From JANNPJ01 sp035474375 (GTDB taxonomy: Bacteria; Actinomycetota; Actinomycetes; Actinomycetales; Kineosporiaceae), in the NCBI GenBank assembly GCA_035474375.1, contig DATINJ010000333.1:12728-76727 (forward strand): a stretch of DNA of 64,000 nucleotides. Direction: 5' to 3'. Both the position numbers and the translations under genes were made by a program. Numbering within the stretch: the first letter of the stretch is position 1; each line of letters starts with the position of its first letter. Under the pieces are notes generated by a model, which did no database searches, was not told where the DNA came from, and saw nothing but the letters and a program-made list of their open reading frames with translations. Below, piece by piece: positions 49,460-57,910 of this stretch.

Positions 49460-51556
49460 TCACGCCTGCCGATTGCGGCGCGGAGGCTCGGAGCTGGGCA
49501 GCCAGACCCGCATCGTTGACGGGCCGCGGTTGGCCCAGTCGTGATACGGGATCAGCTGAACGTCAACCCAGTCGGAGGGCCCATCCGACCCCGAGTCCAC
49601 AGCGGCTCCCGAGTCCACAGCGGCTCCCGAGTCCACAGCGGCTCCCGAGTCGACGGCGGCGATGGGATCCACGGCGGTGCGGTAGGGCCACGGCGAGGCG
49701 CCGGACCCGGGTTCCAGCCGGACCCGAACGACGGTCTCGCCGGCCACCTCCTGGGGAGCAGCCTGGGTGTCGACAGCCACCAGGGCGACGTCACCCGACC
49801 ACCGGTCCAGACCCGCCGCCACGAGGTCGACGGATTCCAGGCACATCACCTCCGGCCCTCGCTCCACGGCGACACATCCGCGCACCGCATCGATCCGCGG
49901 GTCCGCGCCGGTGAACCGCGGTTCGACCGGAAGCACCAGCTCAATGACGTCGCCGACCTGGAAGGCTCGGGTGACGCTCGCCTCGCCGGCCGGCACGGAT
50001 CGGGTCGACTCCGGACCGTCCCCAAAGCGCTCCACCAGCATCGCACCGGTCGCCCAGTCCGGTACCCGGACCGTGAAAGTCCAGGGCCGAATTGCTGTTT
50101 CGCGCATGATCACGCGTATCGTGCCGCTCTTCGGATAGCTGGTCTCGACGTCCAATGCCACCGGCCGACCGTCCGGCAGGCTGGTCCGGATCTGCGCAGA
50201 CGCGTATTGGTGCAGTTGCAGGCCTTCGTCGTCGACGGTCGCGACGTAGGCCGCCAGGCTGGCCAGGGTACGGGCGACATTGGGCGGGCAGCAGGAGACG
50301 GCGAACCACGGCGCCCGCAACGATGACGACGCTCGAGGGGATGGCGCATCCTGCGGCGGCACCTCGCCGGGCCGGCGCTGGTGCAGGGTGTTCGCGTAGT
50401 AGAAGGCGGTGCCTTCGGCTGACGGCGAGGTGGCCACCACGTTGTACAGCGTTCGCTCGATCAGATCGGCGTACTGCGTACCTCCCAGGGCGAGCAGCAA
50501 CCGCCAGGAGAACATCACCGAGGCGACGCCGGCGCAGGTCTCGGAGTACGCGCGATCGGGCGGCAGCACCCAGTCGTCGCCGAAGGCCTCGTTCTGATGA
50601 TGCGATCCCTGCCCCCCGGTCAGATAGGTACGCCGGGCAACGGTGTTCGCCCACTGCGTCGCCAACGACTTGAGGAGCTCGTCGTCCGCCAATTCGACGG
50701 CCACGTCGACCGCTCCGGCGGACAGGTACCCGGCGCGCACGGCATGCCCGCGCAGCACGGTGGCCTCGCGCACCGGCAGGTCGTCCTGGTAGTAGGCCCG
50801 GCCCCACTCGATGTCCGACAGCGTGCCCCGGCCACGACGCTCCACGAACAGCGCCGCCTGGGTGAGGTATCGGGCCTCGCCGGTGACCCGGGCGAGCTCG
50901 ACCAGGGCAGGCTCGATCTCCGGGTGCCCACAGATCCCGCCGTCCGCGAATACCTCGCAGACCAGATCGGCTGCCTTGCAGGCCACTTCGAGCAGACCGT
51001 CGTCGGCCTGGGGCCGGGTACGAGCCCGCGCGACGGCCGCCTGAAACAGGTGCCCGAGGCAGTAGAGCTCGTGCCCCCACTCCAGATCAGACCATCGAGG
51101 CGGCTGTCCCGGACGCCCGAACCGGGTGTTGAGGTAGCCGTCGGCCTCCTGCGCGGCGGCCACCCGAGCCACCAGGGCACGGAATCTCAGTTCGAGGTCC
51201 GCATCGTCGTCCCGGCCGATCTCCCAGGCCATCGCTTCCAACAGCTTGAACACCTCGGAGTCGGCAAACTCACGACCGTGCCGTGGCCCGGCCGGGCACC
51301 GGTTCGAGTGCCCGGCCGAACTCCCCTCCTCGGCTCCGGTGGAGAGTTCGGCCGACGCGAGGTCGAAGTTGGCGATCCAGCCCTCGCGTTCCATCCACCG
51401 CTCGATGTGGGCGAGCGAGGCGGTCGCATTCACCTGCTGTCGGGAGGCCCAGAATCCGTCAACGATGCGGACGTCGCCCAGCCCGAGTGGGCGCAGCCGA
51501 CCTCGGGCCGGGTCGATGGGAGTCGCTCGGGTGCTCGTCATGGCGGTCACACTCAT
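49460..51556 (-). CDS. GH127 family beta-L-arabinofuranosidase-type glycosidase (DUF1680)
   Basis: A 698-residue cytosolic enzyme with the (alpha/alpha)6 barrel and beta-sandwich of GH127/DUF1680: DGFWASRQQVNATASLAH, DGYLNTRF, EWGHELYCLGHLFQAAVA, GHAVRAGYL, YLTGGQGSHHQNEAFG, SETCAGVASVMFSWRLL and the SCCPPN cysteine motif. The Glu-x-Cys and Cys-Cys elements correspond to the zinc and nucleophile-cysteine region of characterised arabinofuranosidases. ATG 51556 overlaps the permease stop (ATGA). A run of AAVDSG repeats near residues 632-656 comes from an 18-base minisatellite. It ends a LacI-controlled sugar operon; the true substrate is unproven. Confidence 0.87.
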   Translation of the reverse strand: MSVTAMTSTRATPIDPARGRLRPLGLGDVRIVDGFWASRQQVNATASLAHIERWMEREGWIANFDLASAELSTGAEEGSSAGHSNRCPAGPRHGREFADSEVFKLLEAMAWEIGRDDDADLELRFRALVARVAAAQEADGYLNTRFGRPGQPPRWSDLEWGHELYCLGHLFQAAVARARTRPQADDGLLEVACKAADLVCEVFADGGICGHPEIEPALVELARVTGEARYLTQAALFVERRGRGTLSDIEWGRAYYQDDLPVREATVLRGHAVRAGYLSAGAVDVAVELADDELLKSLATQWANTVARRTYLTGGQGSHHQNEAFGDDWVLPPDRAYSETCAGVASVMFSWRLLLALGGTQYADLIERTLYNVVATSPSAEGTAFYYANTLHQRRPGEVPPQDAPSPRASSSLRAPWFAVSCCPPNVARTLASLAAYVATVDDEGLQLHQYASAQIRTSLPDGRPVALDVETSYPKSGTIRVIMRETAIRPWTFTVRVPDWATGAMLVERFGDGPESTRSVPAGEASVTRAFQVGDVIELVLPVEPRFTGADPRIDAVRGCVAVERGPEVMCLESVDLVAAGLDRWSGDVALVAVDTQAAPQEVAGETVVRVRLEPGSGASPWPYRTAVDPIAAVDSGAAVDSGAAVDSGAAVDSGSDGPSDWVDVQLIPYHDWANRGPSTMRVWLPSSEPPRRNRQA
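49590..49661. repeat. 18-base in-frame minisatellite within the GH127 gene
   Basis: Four 18-base units (49590-49607, 49608-49625, 49626-49643, 49644-49661) encode repeated Ala-Ala-Val-Asp-Ser-Gly. The first three are nearly identical, the last has diverged. Length is a multiple of three, so copy changes keep the frame. Confidence 0.9.
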
Positions 51557-52374
51557 CCCTTGAGCGCGCCGGACATGAAGCCGCGCACATAGTGTCGTTG
51601 GAGAAGCAGGAAAAGTACGATGCACGGCAGCGCGAGCACCATCACGCCAGCCTCCGTGGCGCCGTAGTCCACGACACCTTGCACCTGGCCGCGCATGTTG
51701 GACACGGCCAACGGCAGGGTGAACCGGTTGGAGTCGTTGATCAGGATCAGCGGCGCAAGAAAGTCGTTCCAGGCCGCCAGGAAGGCGAACAGCCCAACCG
51801 TGATCAGGCCCGGCTTCACTGCGGGGATCAGCACCCGCCAGAGGACGCCGAACGACGTGCAGCCGTCCACCATGGCGGCCTCGTCCAACTCTCGCGGGAT
51901 GGACTCGAACGAGATCCGCATCATGAACGTGGAGAACGGCAGCTGGAACACCGTGAGCACGAGCGCCACGCCGACCAGCGAGTTCTGCAGCCCGAGCTGG
52001 TTCAGCAGCACGTACAGCGGGATCAGCAGCGTGGCGTAGGGAACCATCAGGATCGCCAGCGTCAACAGAAACAGCGCGTTCCGCCCGGGAAAGCGGAATC
52101 GCGCGAAGGCGTATCCGCCGAGCAACGAGATGCCCAGGGTCAGGACCACGGTCAGGCCCGAGACGAGCGCGGAATTCGCGAGGTACCGCCAGATTCCAGC
52201 CTGATAGTGAGAGAGGGAGACGTAATTGGCGAATCCCCACCCGTCGCTCTGGCTCGTCCCGGCCTGCGGCGAAACCGATGACACCGCCGTCCACACCACC
52301 GGGAACAGGAAGATGACCGCGAGCGCGCCGGTGAACACCCAGAACGGGGTGCGCAGTACCAGGTTCGCCTTCAC
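51553..52374 (-). CDS. Carbohydrate ABC transporter permease (MalG type)
   Basis: A 273-residue CUT1 permease with six segments and the EAA loop ELDEAAMVDGCTSFGVLWRVLIPAVKPGLITVGLFAF that contacts the ATPase. PLYVLLNQLGLQNSLVGV and WNDFLAPL are typical of MalG-like subunits. GTG 52374 is chosen because GAGGAGG lies five bases before it, just at the end of the preceding permease gene. No ATP-binding subunit gene is in the locus, so a shared MsiK-type ATPase is probably used. Confidence 0.92.
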   Translation of the reverse strand: MKANLVLRTPFWVFTGALAVIFLFPVVWTAVSSVSPQAGTSQSDGWGFANYVSLSHYQAGIWRYLANSALVSGLTVVLTLGISLLGGYAFARFRFPGRNALFLLTLAILMVPYATLLIPLYVLLNQLGLQNSLVGVALVLTVFQLPFSTFMMRISFESIPRELDEAAMVDGCTSFGVLWRVLIPAVKPGLITVGLFAFLAAWNDFLAPLILINDSNRFTLPLAVSNMRGQVQGVVDYGATEAGVMVLALPCIVLFLLLQRHYVRGFMSGALKG

Positions 52375-52384
52375 CACAGCCTCC

Positions 52385-53332
52385 TCAATTCTCGTCGGTG
52401 CGTCGGACCGCGCGCAGTTGCAGCACGTTGATGGCGACCAGGGCGAGAACGACCATGACCGAGAGCGCAGCCGCAACGCCCAGGTCGTTCTGCCCCTGGA
52501 AAGCGACGTTGTAGATCAGCTCGACGATGGTGATCGTGCTGTTGTCCGGCCCGCCCTTGGTCAGGATGTAGAACTGCTCGAACGCCAGCAGCGAGCCGGT
52601 GACACTGAGCACCGTGGTGAGGGCCAGCGTCGGGCGCAGCAGCGGCAAGGTGATCCGGCGGAAGGTCTGCCAGCGGGTCGCGCCGTCCACCCAGGCAGCC
52701 TCGAAGACGTCGGTCGGAATGCCCTGCAGGCCCACCAGCATCAGCAACATGTAGAAGCCGGCGTACCGCCACACGATGAGGAACACCGTCGAAGCCAGTG
52801 CTGCGTTGGGAGTACCGAGGAACGAGGCTCCAAAGTGGTTCATCACTGGTGCGAGCGGCCCGGCCAGCGGTGAGTAGAGGACGTAGAACAACAGCGAGGC
52901 CGAGGCCAGCCCGAGCGCGCTGGGGATGAGAAATGCCGTGCGCAGCAGCCCTTTCCAGCGAGTTGACTGTTGTACCAGGAGTGCCAGGCCGAGCCCCAAC
53001 CCGGTCAGCAGGGCCGTGGTGATCACGGTGTACTTCAGCGTGAAGATCACCGAATCCACGAAGAACCGGTTGCTGACCGCCTGCTGGTAGTTCTCCGGCA
53101 GGTTGACCCCCTGATCTCCGCTCAGCAGCGGCCAGTCGGAGCCCGACATGCGCAGCACCAGCAGCAGGGGCAGGACGAAGAGAACGAGGACGAAGACGGC
53201 GGTCGGGGCGGCGTACAGCCAACCCGCCGCCGCCCGTCCGCGAACCGCCCGCCGCCGCTCCCGCCGCCTCGAAGACCAACCGGTGGCCGGCGGAGAGCTC
53301 GGTGGTGCAGCCGTTACGGCGATGTCGATCAA
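52385..53332 (-). CDS. Carbohydrate ABC transporter permease (MalF type)
   Basis: A 315-residue CUT1 permease: basic N-terminus (RRRERRRAVRGRAAAG), WLYAAPTAVFVLVLFVLPLLLVL, six segments and the EAA loop VFEAAWVDGATRWQTFRRITLPLLRPTLAL, then FEQFYILTKGGPDNSTITIVELIYN, a MalF-like signature. The start is awkward: the only usable codon is TTG at 53332, touching AAAGGAG, so the real first codon is uncertain. It lies between the binding protein and the second permease and forms the channel with the latter. Confidence 0.9.
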   Translation of the reverse strand: MIDIAVTAAPPSSPPATGWSSRRRERRRAVRGRAAAGWLYAAPTAVFVLVLFVLPLLLVLRMSGSDWPLLSGDQGVNLPENYQQAVSNRFFVDSVIFTLKYTVITTALLTGLGLGLALLVQQSTRWKGLLRTAFLIPSALGLASASLLFYVLYSPLAGPLAPVMNHFGASFLGTPNAALASTVFLIVWRYAGFYMLLMLVGLQGIPTDVFEAAWVDGATRWQTFRRITLPLLRPTLALTTVLSVTGSLLAFEQFYILTKGGPDNSTITIVELIYNVAFQGQNDLGVAAALSVMVVLALVAINVLQLRAVRRTDEN

Positions 53333-53372
53333 CTCCTTTCAGCGATGCGCGGCAGTTCCGGAGATCGAACGG

Positions 53373-54668
53373 CTACTGCCCCAACACCGAGGTGATTTCC
53401 TTGTTGTCGGCGTCAATCGCACTGCCGTCGCCCAGGACGGCGTTCCGGACCAGGGACAGCCATGGGCTGTTCGGCGCGTTGAATGCCTGCTGGAAATTGA
53501 GCGCGACCGGGGTCTGGCCCTTACCCGCTACCTCGTTGATCGTCACGACACGAGGATCTTTCGCCGAGTACTCGTTGTTGGCCAGGTCGGACCGGGACAC
53601 CACGTCGTTGTTCTTCGCCAGCACGCCCACCTGGGCATCCTCGGACATCAACCAGGACAGGAAGTTCCAGGCCTGAGCAGCGTGCTTGGAGTCCTTCGAG
53701 ATACCCAGACCATCACCGCCGACGAAGGTGGAGGCTCCTGAGTCGACGCCCGGCAGGCCGGCGACTCCGACATCGAACTTGGTCGTGGACGACAGCAGGG
53801 TCGCCGGGTAGGGCATCAGCCCGACCTTGCCCTCGGTGAAGCCCGCCGTCCAGGTCGGCCCCGCCTCATCCTTGGAGGAGGGCAGCACCGCGCCGGACTT
53901 CCACAGGTCACGCCAGGTGCTGTAGATGGCCTTCGCCGGGTCACCGTTCAGCAGCGACTCGGTGCCGTCGTCGTTCGTCACCTGCTGGCCGGAGGCCCAG
54001 ACGCTGGGGAACCAGGTGAACACCAGGCAGCCACCGCAGTTCAGACCGGTCGCGGTGCCGTAGACGCCGGGCTTCTTCAGCGCCTGGATCTTTTTCGCGT
54101 CCGCGGCGAACTCTGCGAGCGTGGCCGGCGCCTTGTCCGGATCGAGGCCGGCCTCTTTGAACAGGTCCTTGTTCCAGAACAGCATCGACAGGTCGAGGAC
54201 GAACGGCAGGACGTGCTCCTTGCCGTCAACCGTCCCCGCGTCGAGGTGTCCCTTGTTGATCTGGTCCTTGAACGCCAGGCCGTCGATCTGTGCCGAGATG
54301 TCCTGGAACAATCCTTGCTTGACCCAGTTCGGCACGTAGACGATGTCGGCGGCGAACAGGTCCGGCAACCCTGAAGCACCCGCCGCAGCACCCACTTTGG
54401 CGACGTAGTCATCGTTCGGGACAACCGTGAGGCTGACCTGATTCTGGTGGCTGGCGTTATAGGCGGCCACCAGGAGCTTCGCCTGCTTCTCCAGTGGCGC
54501 CCTGGTCCACAGGGTGAGCTTGGCGCCGTCGTCGGTGCCGGTCGGGCCCACGGACACGGCCGGGGCTGCTTCACCGTCACTGCCGCCACAGGCGGCCATC
54601 GCCATGGCCAGACCAACCGCGACCACGCCGGTGACAGCGCGCAGGCGCCGGGATCGGGTTTTCGTCAT
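53373..54668 (-). CDS. Sugar ABC transporter substrate-binding lipoprotein
   Basis: A 431-residue family 1 binding protein with a lipoprotein signal (GLAMAMAACGG, lipid Cys27). Conserved parts are LTLWTRAPLEKQAKLLVAAYN, DLFAADIVYVPNWVKQGLFQDI, VLDLSMLFWNKDLFKEAGLDPDKAP and the C-terminal AAQAWNFLSWLMSEDAQ. It captures an oligosaccharide, presumably one containing L-arabinofuranose if the GH127 assignment holds. GAGGAG lies six bases before the ATG. It is the first gene of the operon, divergent from LacI. Confidence 0.93.
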   Translation of the reverse strand: MTKTRSRRLRAVTGVVAVGLAMAMAACGGSDGEAAPAVSVGPTGTDDGAKLTLWTRAPLEKQAKLLVAAYNASHQNQVSLTVVPNDDYVAKVGAAAGASGLPDLFAADIVYVPNWVKQGLFQDISAQIDGLAFKDQINKGHLDAGTVDGKEHVLPFVLDLSMLFWNKDLFKEAGLDPDKAPATLAEFAADAKKIQALKKPGVYGTATGLNCGGCLVFTWFPSVWASGQQVTNDDGTESLLNGDPAKAIYSTWRDLWKSGAVLPSSKDEAGPTWTAGFTEGKVGLMPYPATLLSSTTKFDVGVAGLPGVDSGASTFVGGDGLGISKDSKHAAQAWNFLSWLMSEDAQVGVLAKNNDVVSRSDLANNEYSAKDPRVVTINEVAGKGQTPVALNFQQAFNAPNSPWLSLVRNAVLGDGSAIDADNKEITSVLGQ

Positions 54669-54972
54669 GATGTCTCCTCAAGCTCGTCGTTGAGCGGGGC
54701 ACCGAGACGACCCGGGACAGGCCGCCCGAAACCTATGTCGGTGCTTTTTTATCTATCGGTCGGAGCAAACCAGCGACAAACCGGACGCTGGGAGGAACAG
54801 CAACCTGTGGAACGGCTTTGCGCGATGATCCGGCGTCACGGTCGACCCGAAAACCAACGAAATGGTTTTCGGAGAATAAGTGATGGCTCGGACAAACGTC
54901 TAGGGGTCTGTGCGGTTACAGTTCGGACACGACCCGAGCCGAGCGGTTCGGTACCAATCTTGAGGAGATCAG
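54669..54972. other. Divergent regulatory region between the sugar operon and lacI
   Basis: 304 bases without a gene. It has an A/T-rich block (TTTTTTATCTATC near 54747-54759) facing the binding-protein gene, a 26-base inverted repeat at 54847-54872, a smaller CCGAGCGGTTCGG palindrome near 54938-54950 and the ribosome binding site of lacI. It is expected to carry both promoters. Confidence 0.6.
54847..54872. promoter_or_regulatory. Inverted repeat, candidate LacI-family operator
   Basis: CCGAAAACCA (54847-54856) and TGGTTTTCGG (54863-54872) are perfectly complementary across a six-base spacer. LacI-family operators are often A-rich/T-rich palindromes with a CG centre; the spacer here is longer than usual, so two half-site arrays or an mRNA hairpin are alternatives. 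Confidence 0.5.
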
Positions 54973-55998
54973 GTGTCCGGCTCTGCTTCGCGCTCCCAAC
55001 GCCCGGTCACGCTCACGGAGGTAGCCCGCCTGGCAGGCGTCTCCATCTCCACCGCGTCCAAGGCCCTGAACGGGCGGAACGAGGTGGCTCCCGCCACCCG
55101 CGAACGGGTGATGGACGCCGCGAGCCGGCTGTCTTTCAGCCCCAACCCGCTCGCTCGCGGGCTACTCGCCGGTCGCACCGGCACCGTCGGCCTGCTCACC
55201 AGCGACCTTGAAGGTCGGTTTGTCATCCCCATCCTGATGGGCGCAGAGGATGCCTTCGGAGCGGGCCAGGTCAGCGTCTTTCTCTGCGACGCCCGTGGGG
55301 ACACGATCCGCGAACAGCATCAACTGCGTGCCCTGCTCAGCCGGCGGGTGGACGGGCTGATCGTGGTCGGTCGGCAGACCGACCCGCGCCCCTCCCTCGG
55401 TCAGGACATCCCGGTGCCGGTGGTGTACGCCTACGCCCCGTCGGACAACCCGGATGATCTTTCCCTCACCCCCGACAACGTCAGCGCCGGCCGGATCGCG
55501 ACCGAACACCTGATCGCCGGCGGACGGACCCGGATCGCGCACATCAGCGGAGATCCCGAGTATGCCGCCGCCCAAGACCGGGCGATCGGGGTTCGCCAGG
55601 CCCTCACCGCGGCCGGGCTCGAGCTGGTGGCCGAGGTCTTCAGCGAGTGGTCCGAGGGCTGGGGTCGAGATGCCACCGCCCAGCTCCTGGCTCAGCATCC
55701 GGAGGTGGATGCCATCGTCTGCGGCTCGGATCAGATCGCCCGCGGAGCGCTGGATACCGCTCGCGACCTCGGTCGGATCGTCCCCGACGACATCGCGGTC
55801 ATCGGGTTCGACAACTGGGAGGTGCTGACCACCAACGCGCGCCCCCAGCTGACCAGCATCGACGCCAACCTTCAACAGCTGGGAAGAACCGCCGCGCAGA
55901 GGGTTTTCGCGGCGATCGACGGCCTGGACGTCGGTTCCGGCACGCATCAGCTTCCGGTTCGGCTGGTGATCCGAGGCTCGACCCTGGCCCGGCGCTAA
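54973..55998 (+). CDS. LacI family transcriptional regulator
   Basis: A 341-residue regulator: LacI HTH at residues 12-34 (VTLTEVARLAGVSISTASKALNG), hinge helix (FSPNPLARGLLAGRTGTVGLL) and a sugar-binding core with VVGRQTDPRPSL, GGRTRIAHISGDPEYAAAQDRAIGV and a C-terminal IGFDNWEV, PQLTSID. It probably represses the divergent binding protein/permease/GH127 operon until the sugar appears. GTG 54973 follows GAGGAG by five bases. It converges on the next gene ten bases later. Confidence 0.93.
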   Translation: MSGSASRSQRPVTLTEVARLAGVSISTASKALNGRNEVAPATRERVMDAASRLSFSPNPLARGLLAGRTGTVGLLTSDLEGRFVIPILMGAEDAFGAGQVSVFLCDARGDTIREQHQLRALLSRRVDGLIVVGRQTDPRPSLGQDIPVPVVYAYAPSDNPDDLSLTPDNVSAGRIATEHLIAGGRTRIAHISGDPEYAAAQDRAIGVRQALTAAGLELVAEVFSEWSEGWGRDATAQLLAQHPEVDAIVCGSDQIARGALDTARDLGRIVPDDIAVIGFDNWEVLTTNARPQLTSIDANLQQLGRTAAQRVFAAIDGLDVGSGTHQLPVRLVIRGSTLARR

Positions 55999-56008
55999 GA
56001 GCTCAGCG

Positions 56009-56695
56009 CTAAGGGCTTTCCGGCGCGGCCAGCCGGGTGAGCAACGGCAACAGCAGGGCGGTCAGATAGCTGAGCCCGGCACACAGTTCCACGCACTCCT
56101 CGAGGGTCTGCTCCAGGCGTTCCACGGCCAGGCTCATCTGCGCCGGGTCGAACGAGTCGGCCAGCAGCGCGGTCACGGTGAACAGCAGCCCCAGGCCGAA
56201 CAACACCACGGCGGTCCGGTCGGCACGCAGTTGGCGATACAGGGCCGGCAGTGCGAACAGCCCCACCAACAGGACGGCGAGCAGGATGAAGTCCCCGGGC
56301 GCCATCCAGTCGGCAAAGGGCACCCGGATGTTCCGAGGGGCCAGAACCCGATCTCTGAGCCGCTCATGCATGGCGAAGCGCTCGTCCAGGGCAAGTTCCC
56401 CGAAGCCGGCCGCGATCAGGAACCAGAGCCCCCGCTGCCGGCCCGGCGCCGCGGCCACGCTCGGCACCGGGCCCTGCAGATCGATCAAGGCCGCATGCAG
56501 CAGGGCCAACGACGCGCAGCCCAGGAGGACGACGCTTTGCAGCCACGTCATCGGGGTCGACTCCGAGGCGATCCACAGCCACCAGCGCGGCGCTCTGGCC
56601 GCCGCCAGCGCCGCCGGCACGGCCACCGCGACGGTCGCGGCCGCCACCACGGCGCCGACTCGCCACCGACGCAGCAGATCGGAAGTGGTGCTCAT
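56009..56695 (-). CDS. Seven-segment membrane protein of unknown function
   Basis: A 228-residue protein with about six to seven membrane segments. FLIAAGFGELALDERFAMHERLRDRVLAP carries a Glu-x-x-x-Asp-Glu-x-x-x-x-His-Glu series of the kind seen in ceramidase-like or CREST membrane hydrolases, which may bind a metal, but I cannot assign a family. The ATG overlaps the stop of the upstream dehydrogenase gene (ATGA), so the two are coupled. The last segment region has an acidic ECVELCAG helix. Confidence 0.65.
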   Translation of the reverse strand: MSTTSDLLRRWRVGAVVAAATVAVAVPAALAAARAPRWWLWIASESTPMTWLQSVVLLGCASLALLHAALIDLQGPVPSVAAAPGRQRGLWFLIAAGFGELALDERFAMHERLRDRVLAPRNIRVPFADWMAPGDFILLAVLLVGLFALPALYRQLRADRTAVVLFGLGLLFTVTALLADSFDPAQMSLAVERLEQTLEECVELCAGLSYLTALLLPLLTRLAAPESP

Positions 56696-57723
56696 TCGGC
56701 CTCCCCGCCTCGCCGGGCCGGGACCGCGCCCGGATCGACCGCAATCGCAGCGATGATCCGCTCTCCCCACAAGTACGTGCCCCGGTGCAGCGCCTCGTCG
56801 GTCCACCAGGCGCGGTGTCCGCTCTGGAGCAGCCGCCCGGTCCGCACCAGCTCGCCGTTCCCCCGCCGATCAGCCGGGTTGATCACCACGTCGTCCACGG
56901 CGTATCCGCGCAGCGCCTGTCGAGTGAGGGCTTCGATCACCGCCGGGGTGTCCACCAGTTCCTTGCGCCCGACGTTGATCAGAAAGGCATGTGCCGGTAG
57001 CAACCTCAGCCGTTCCCGATCCAGCACCGGCGGGTCACCGAAAGCTCTGCTGGCGGTCAGGATGACGGCGTCCGCGACGGTCAGTCCGGGGACCAGGCCG
57101 ACGCATTCGACGCCGGCAGCGGCGGCGCACTGCCGGGCCAACGGATCTGGATCAACCCCCACTACCCGGGTGCCCAGCGCCAAAAGCAGGGAGCACAGGT
57201 GCAAACCGATCCGCCCGAGACCGATCACGCACGCGGTGCGCCCCGACATCTGCACTCCGCGCAGCGAAACACCGGGCGGGCAGCGCCCGAGGGAGCGGTC
57301 GTTGGCCAGGTGCAGCCGGTTGGTCATGCTGAGCAACATGCCCAGGGCATGCTCCGCGACCGAGACGGTGGCGTAGTCAGGCACCGCAATCAGGTTCACT
57401 CCGTGCCGCCGCAACGCCTCCAGGTCCACCGCGTCGTGACCGGTGGCGAACAGCACTACGGTGCGCAGCCGCGGCAGTCGGCCGAGCAGGTCGTCGTCCA
57501 GGACGGGCAGGCAGGCGTTCGTCACGGCGAGCACGTCGGCGGGGGCCAGCAGTTCCCGGGCCTGACGCCGGGTCGGTGGCTTCTCCAAGGCGTAGGCCTT
57601 GACGTCGGCCATCGCGGCCAATTGTTGACGATGCTCCAACGCCAAGCTGTCGCCGCCGCGACGGCTCAGCAAGACCACCGTCGTCTCCGATTCAACCATG
57701 TCCGTGATGACCACATTTCGCAT
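56692..57723 (-). CDS. D-2-hydroxyacid dehydrogenase family protein
   Basis: A 343-residue NAD-dependent enzyme of the D-isomer 2-hydroxyacid dehydrogenase fold: VVLFATGHDAVDLEALRRHGVNLIAVPDYATVSVAEHALGMLL, cofactor loop ACVIGLGRIGLHLCSLLLALG and TASRAF holding the conserved Arg; FLINVGRKELVDTPAVIEAL and HRAWWTDEAL carry the remaining catalytic Glu/His region. The glycerate/glyoxylate-reductase branch fits but the substrate is unknown. The ATG at 57723 has no clear ribosome binding site; ATG 57699 is an alternative. Coupled to a downstream membrane protein gene. Confidence 0.82.
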   Translation of the reverse strand: MRNVVITDMVESETTVVLLSRRGGDSLALEHRQQLAAMADVKAYALEKPPTRRQARELLAPADVLAVTNACLPVLDDDLLGRLPRLRTVVLFATGHDAVDLEALRRHGVNLIAVPDYATVSVAEHALGMLLSMTNRLHLANDRSLGRCPPGVSLRGVQMSGRTACVIGLGRIGLHLCSLLLALGTRVVGVDPDPLARQCAAAAGVECVGLVPGLTVADAVILTASRAFGDPPVLDRERLRLLPAHAFLINVGRKELVDTPAVIEALTRQALRGYAVDDVVINPADRRGNGELVRTGRLLQSGHRAWWTDEALHRGTYLWGERIIAAIAVDPGAVPARRGGEAE

Positions 57724-57885
57724 CGTACGGGCCCCGGGAAAGCCAAGGCGCCGATATCCGGTACCGCGCCGCCGTCGTCCTTGCTGGGGCGTGACAGCTG
57801 AACGACGGAACCCGACCGCTCGTCGCGGCGACCGGTACCGAGCATTGCCTGGTATCAGCCCATCGCATATGAAAGGAGGACAAAT

Positions 57886-57906
57886 ATGCTGCTGACAGTG
57901 AGGTGA
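57886..57906 (+). CDS. Six-codon leader ORF before the SGNH hydrolase gene
   Basis: A tiny ORF reading MLLTVR then TGA, with a near-ideal ribosome binding site (AAAGGAGG at 57872-57879, spacing six). It ends four bases before the ATG of the SGNH hydrolase, whose own GAGGTG site lies within its last codons. This looks like a translated leader that couples or tunes translation of the main gene. A second overlapping micro-ORF (ATG 57868) has no binding site. Confidence 0.45.
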   Translation: MLLTVR

Positions 57907-57910
57907 CGGC

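Noticed and set aside
49590..49661. CRISPR-like direct repeats
   Set aside because: Units are head-to-tail with no spacers and lie in frame inside a gene; no cas genes are present.
50100..50115. Another copy of the long palindrome arm (GCATGATCACG inside the GH127 gene)
   Set aside because: Only an 11-base match inside coding sequence, with no partner arm.
51557..52294. N-terminal extension of the GH127 frame upstream of 51556
   Set aside because: The extension lies wholly across the permease gene in another frame and has no family similarity; ATGA coupling sets the start at 51556.
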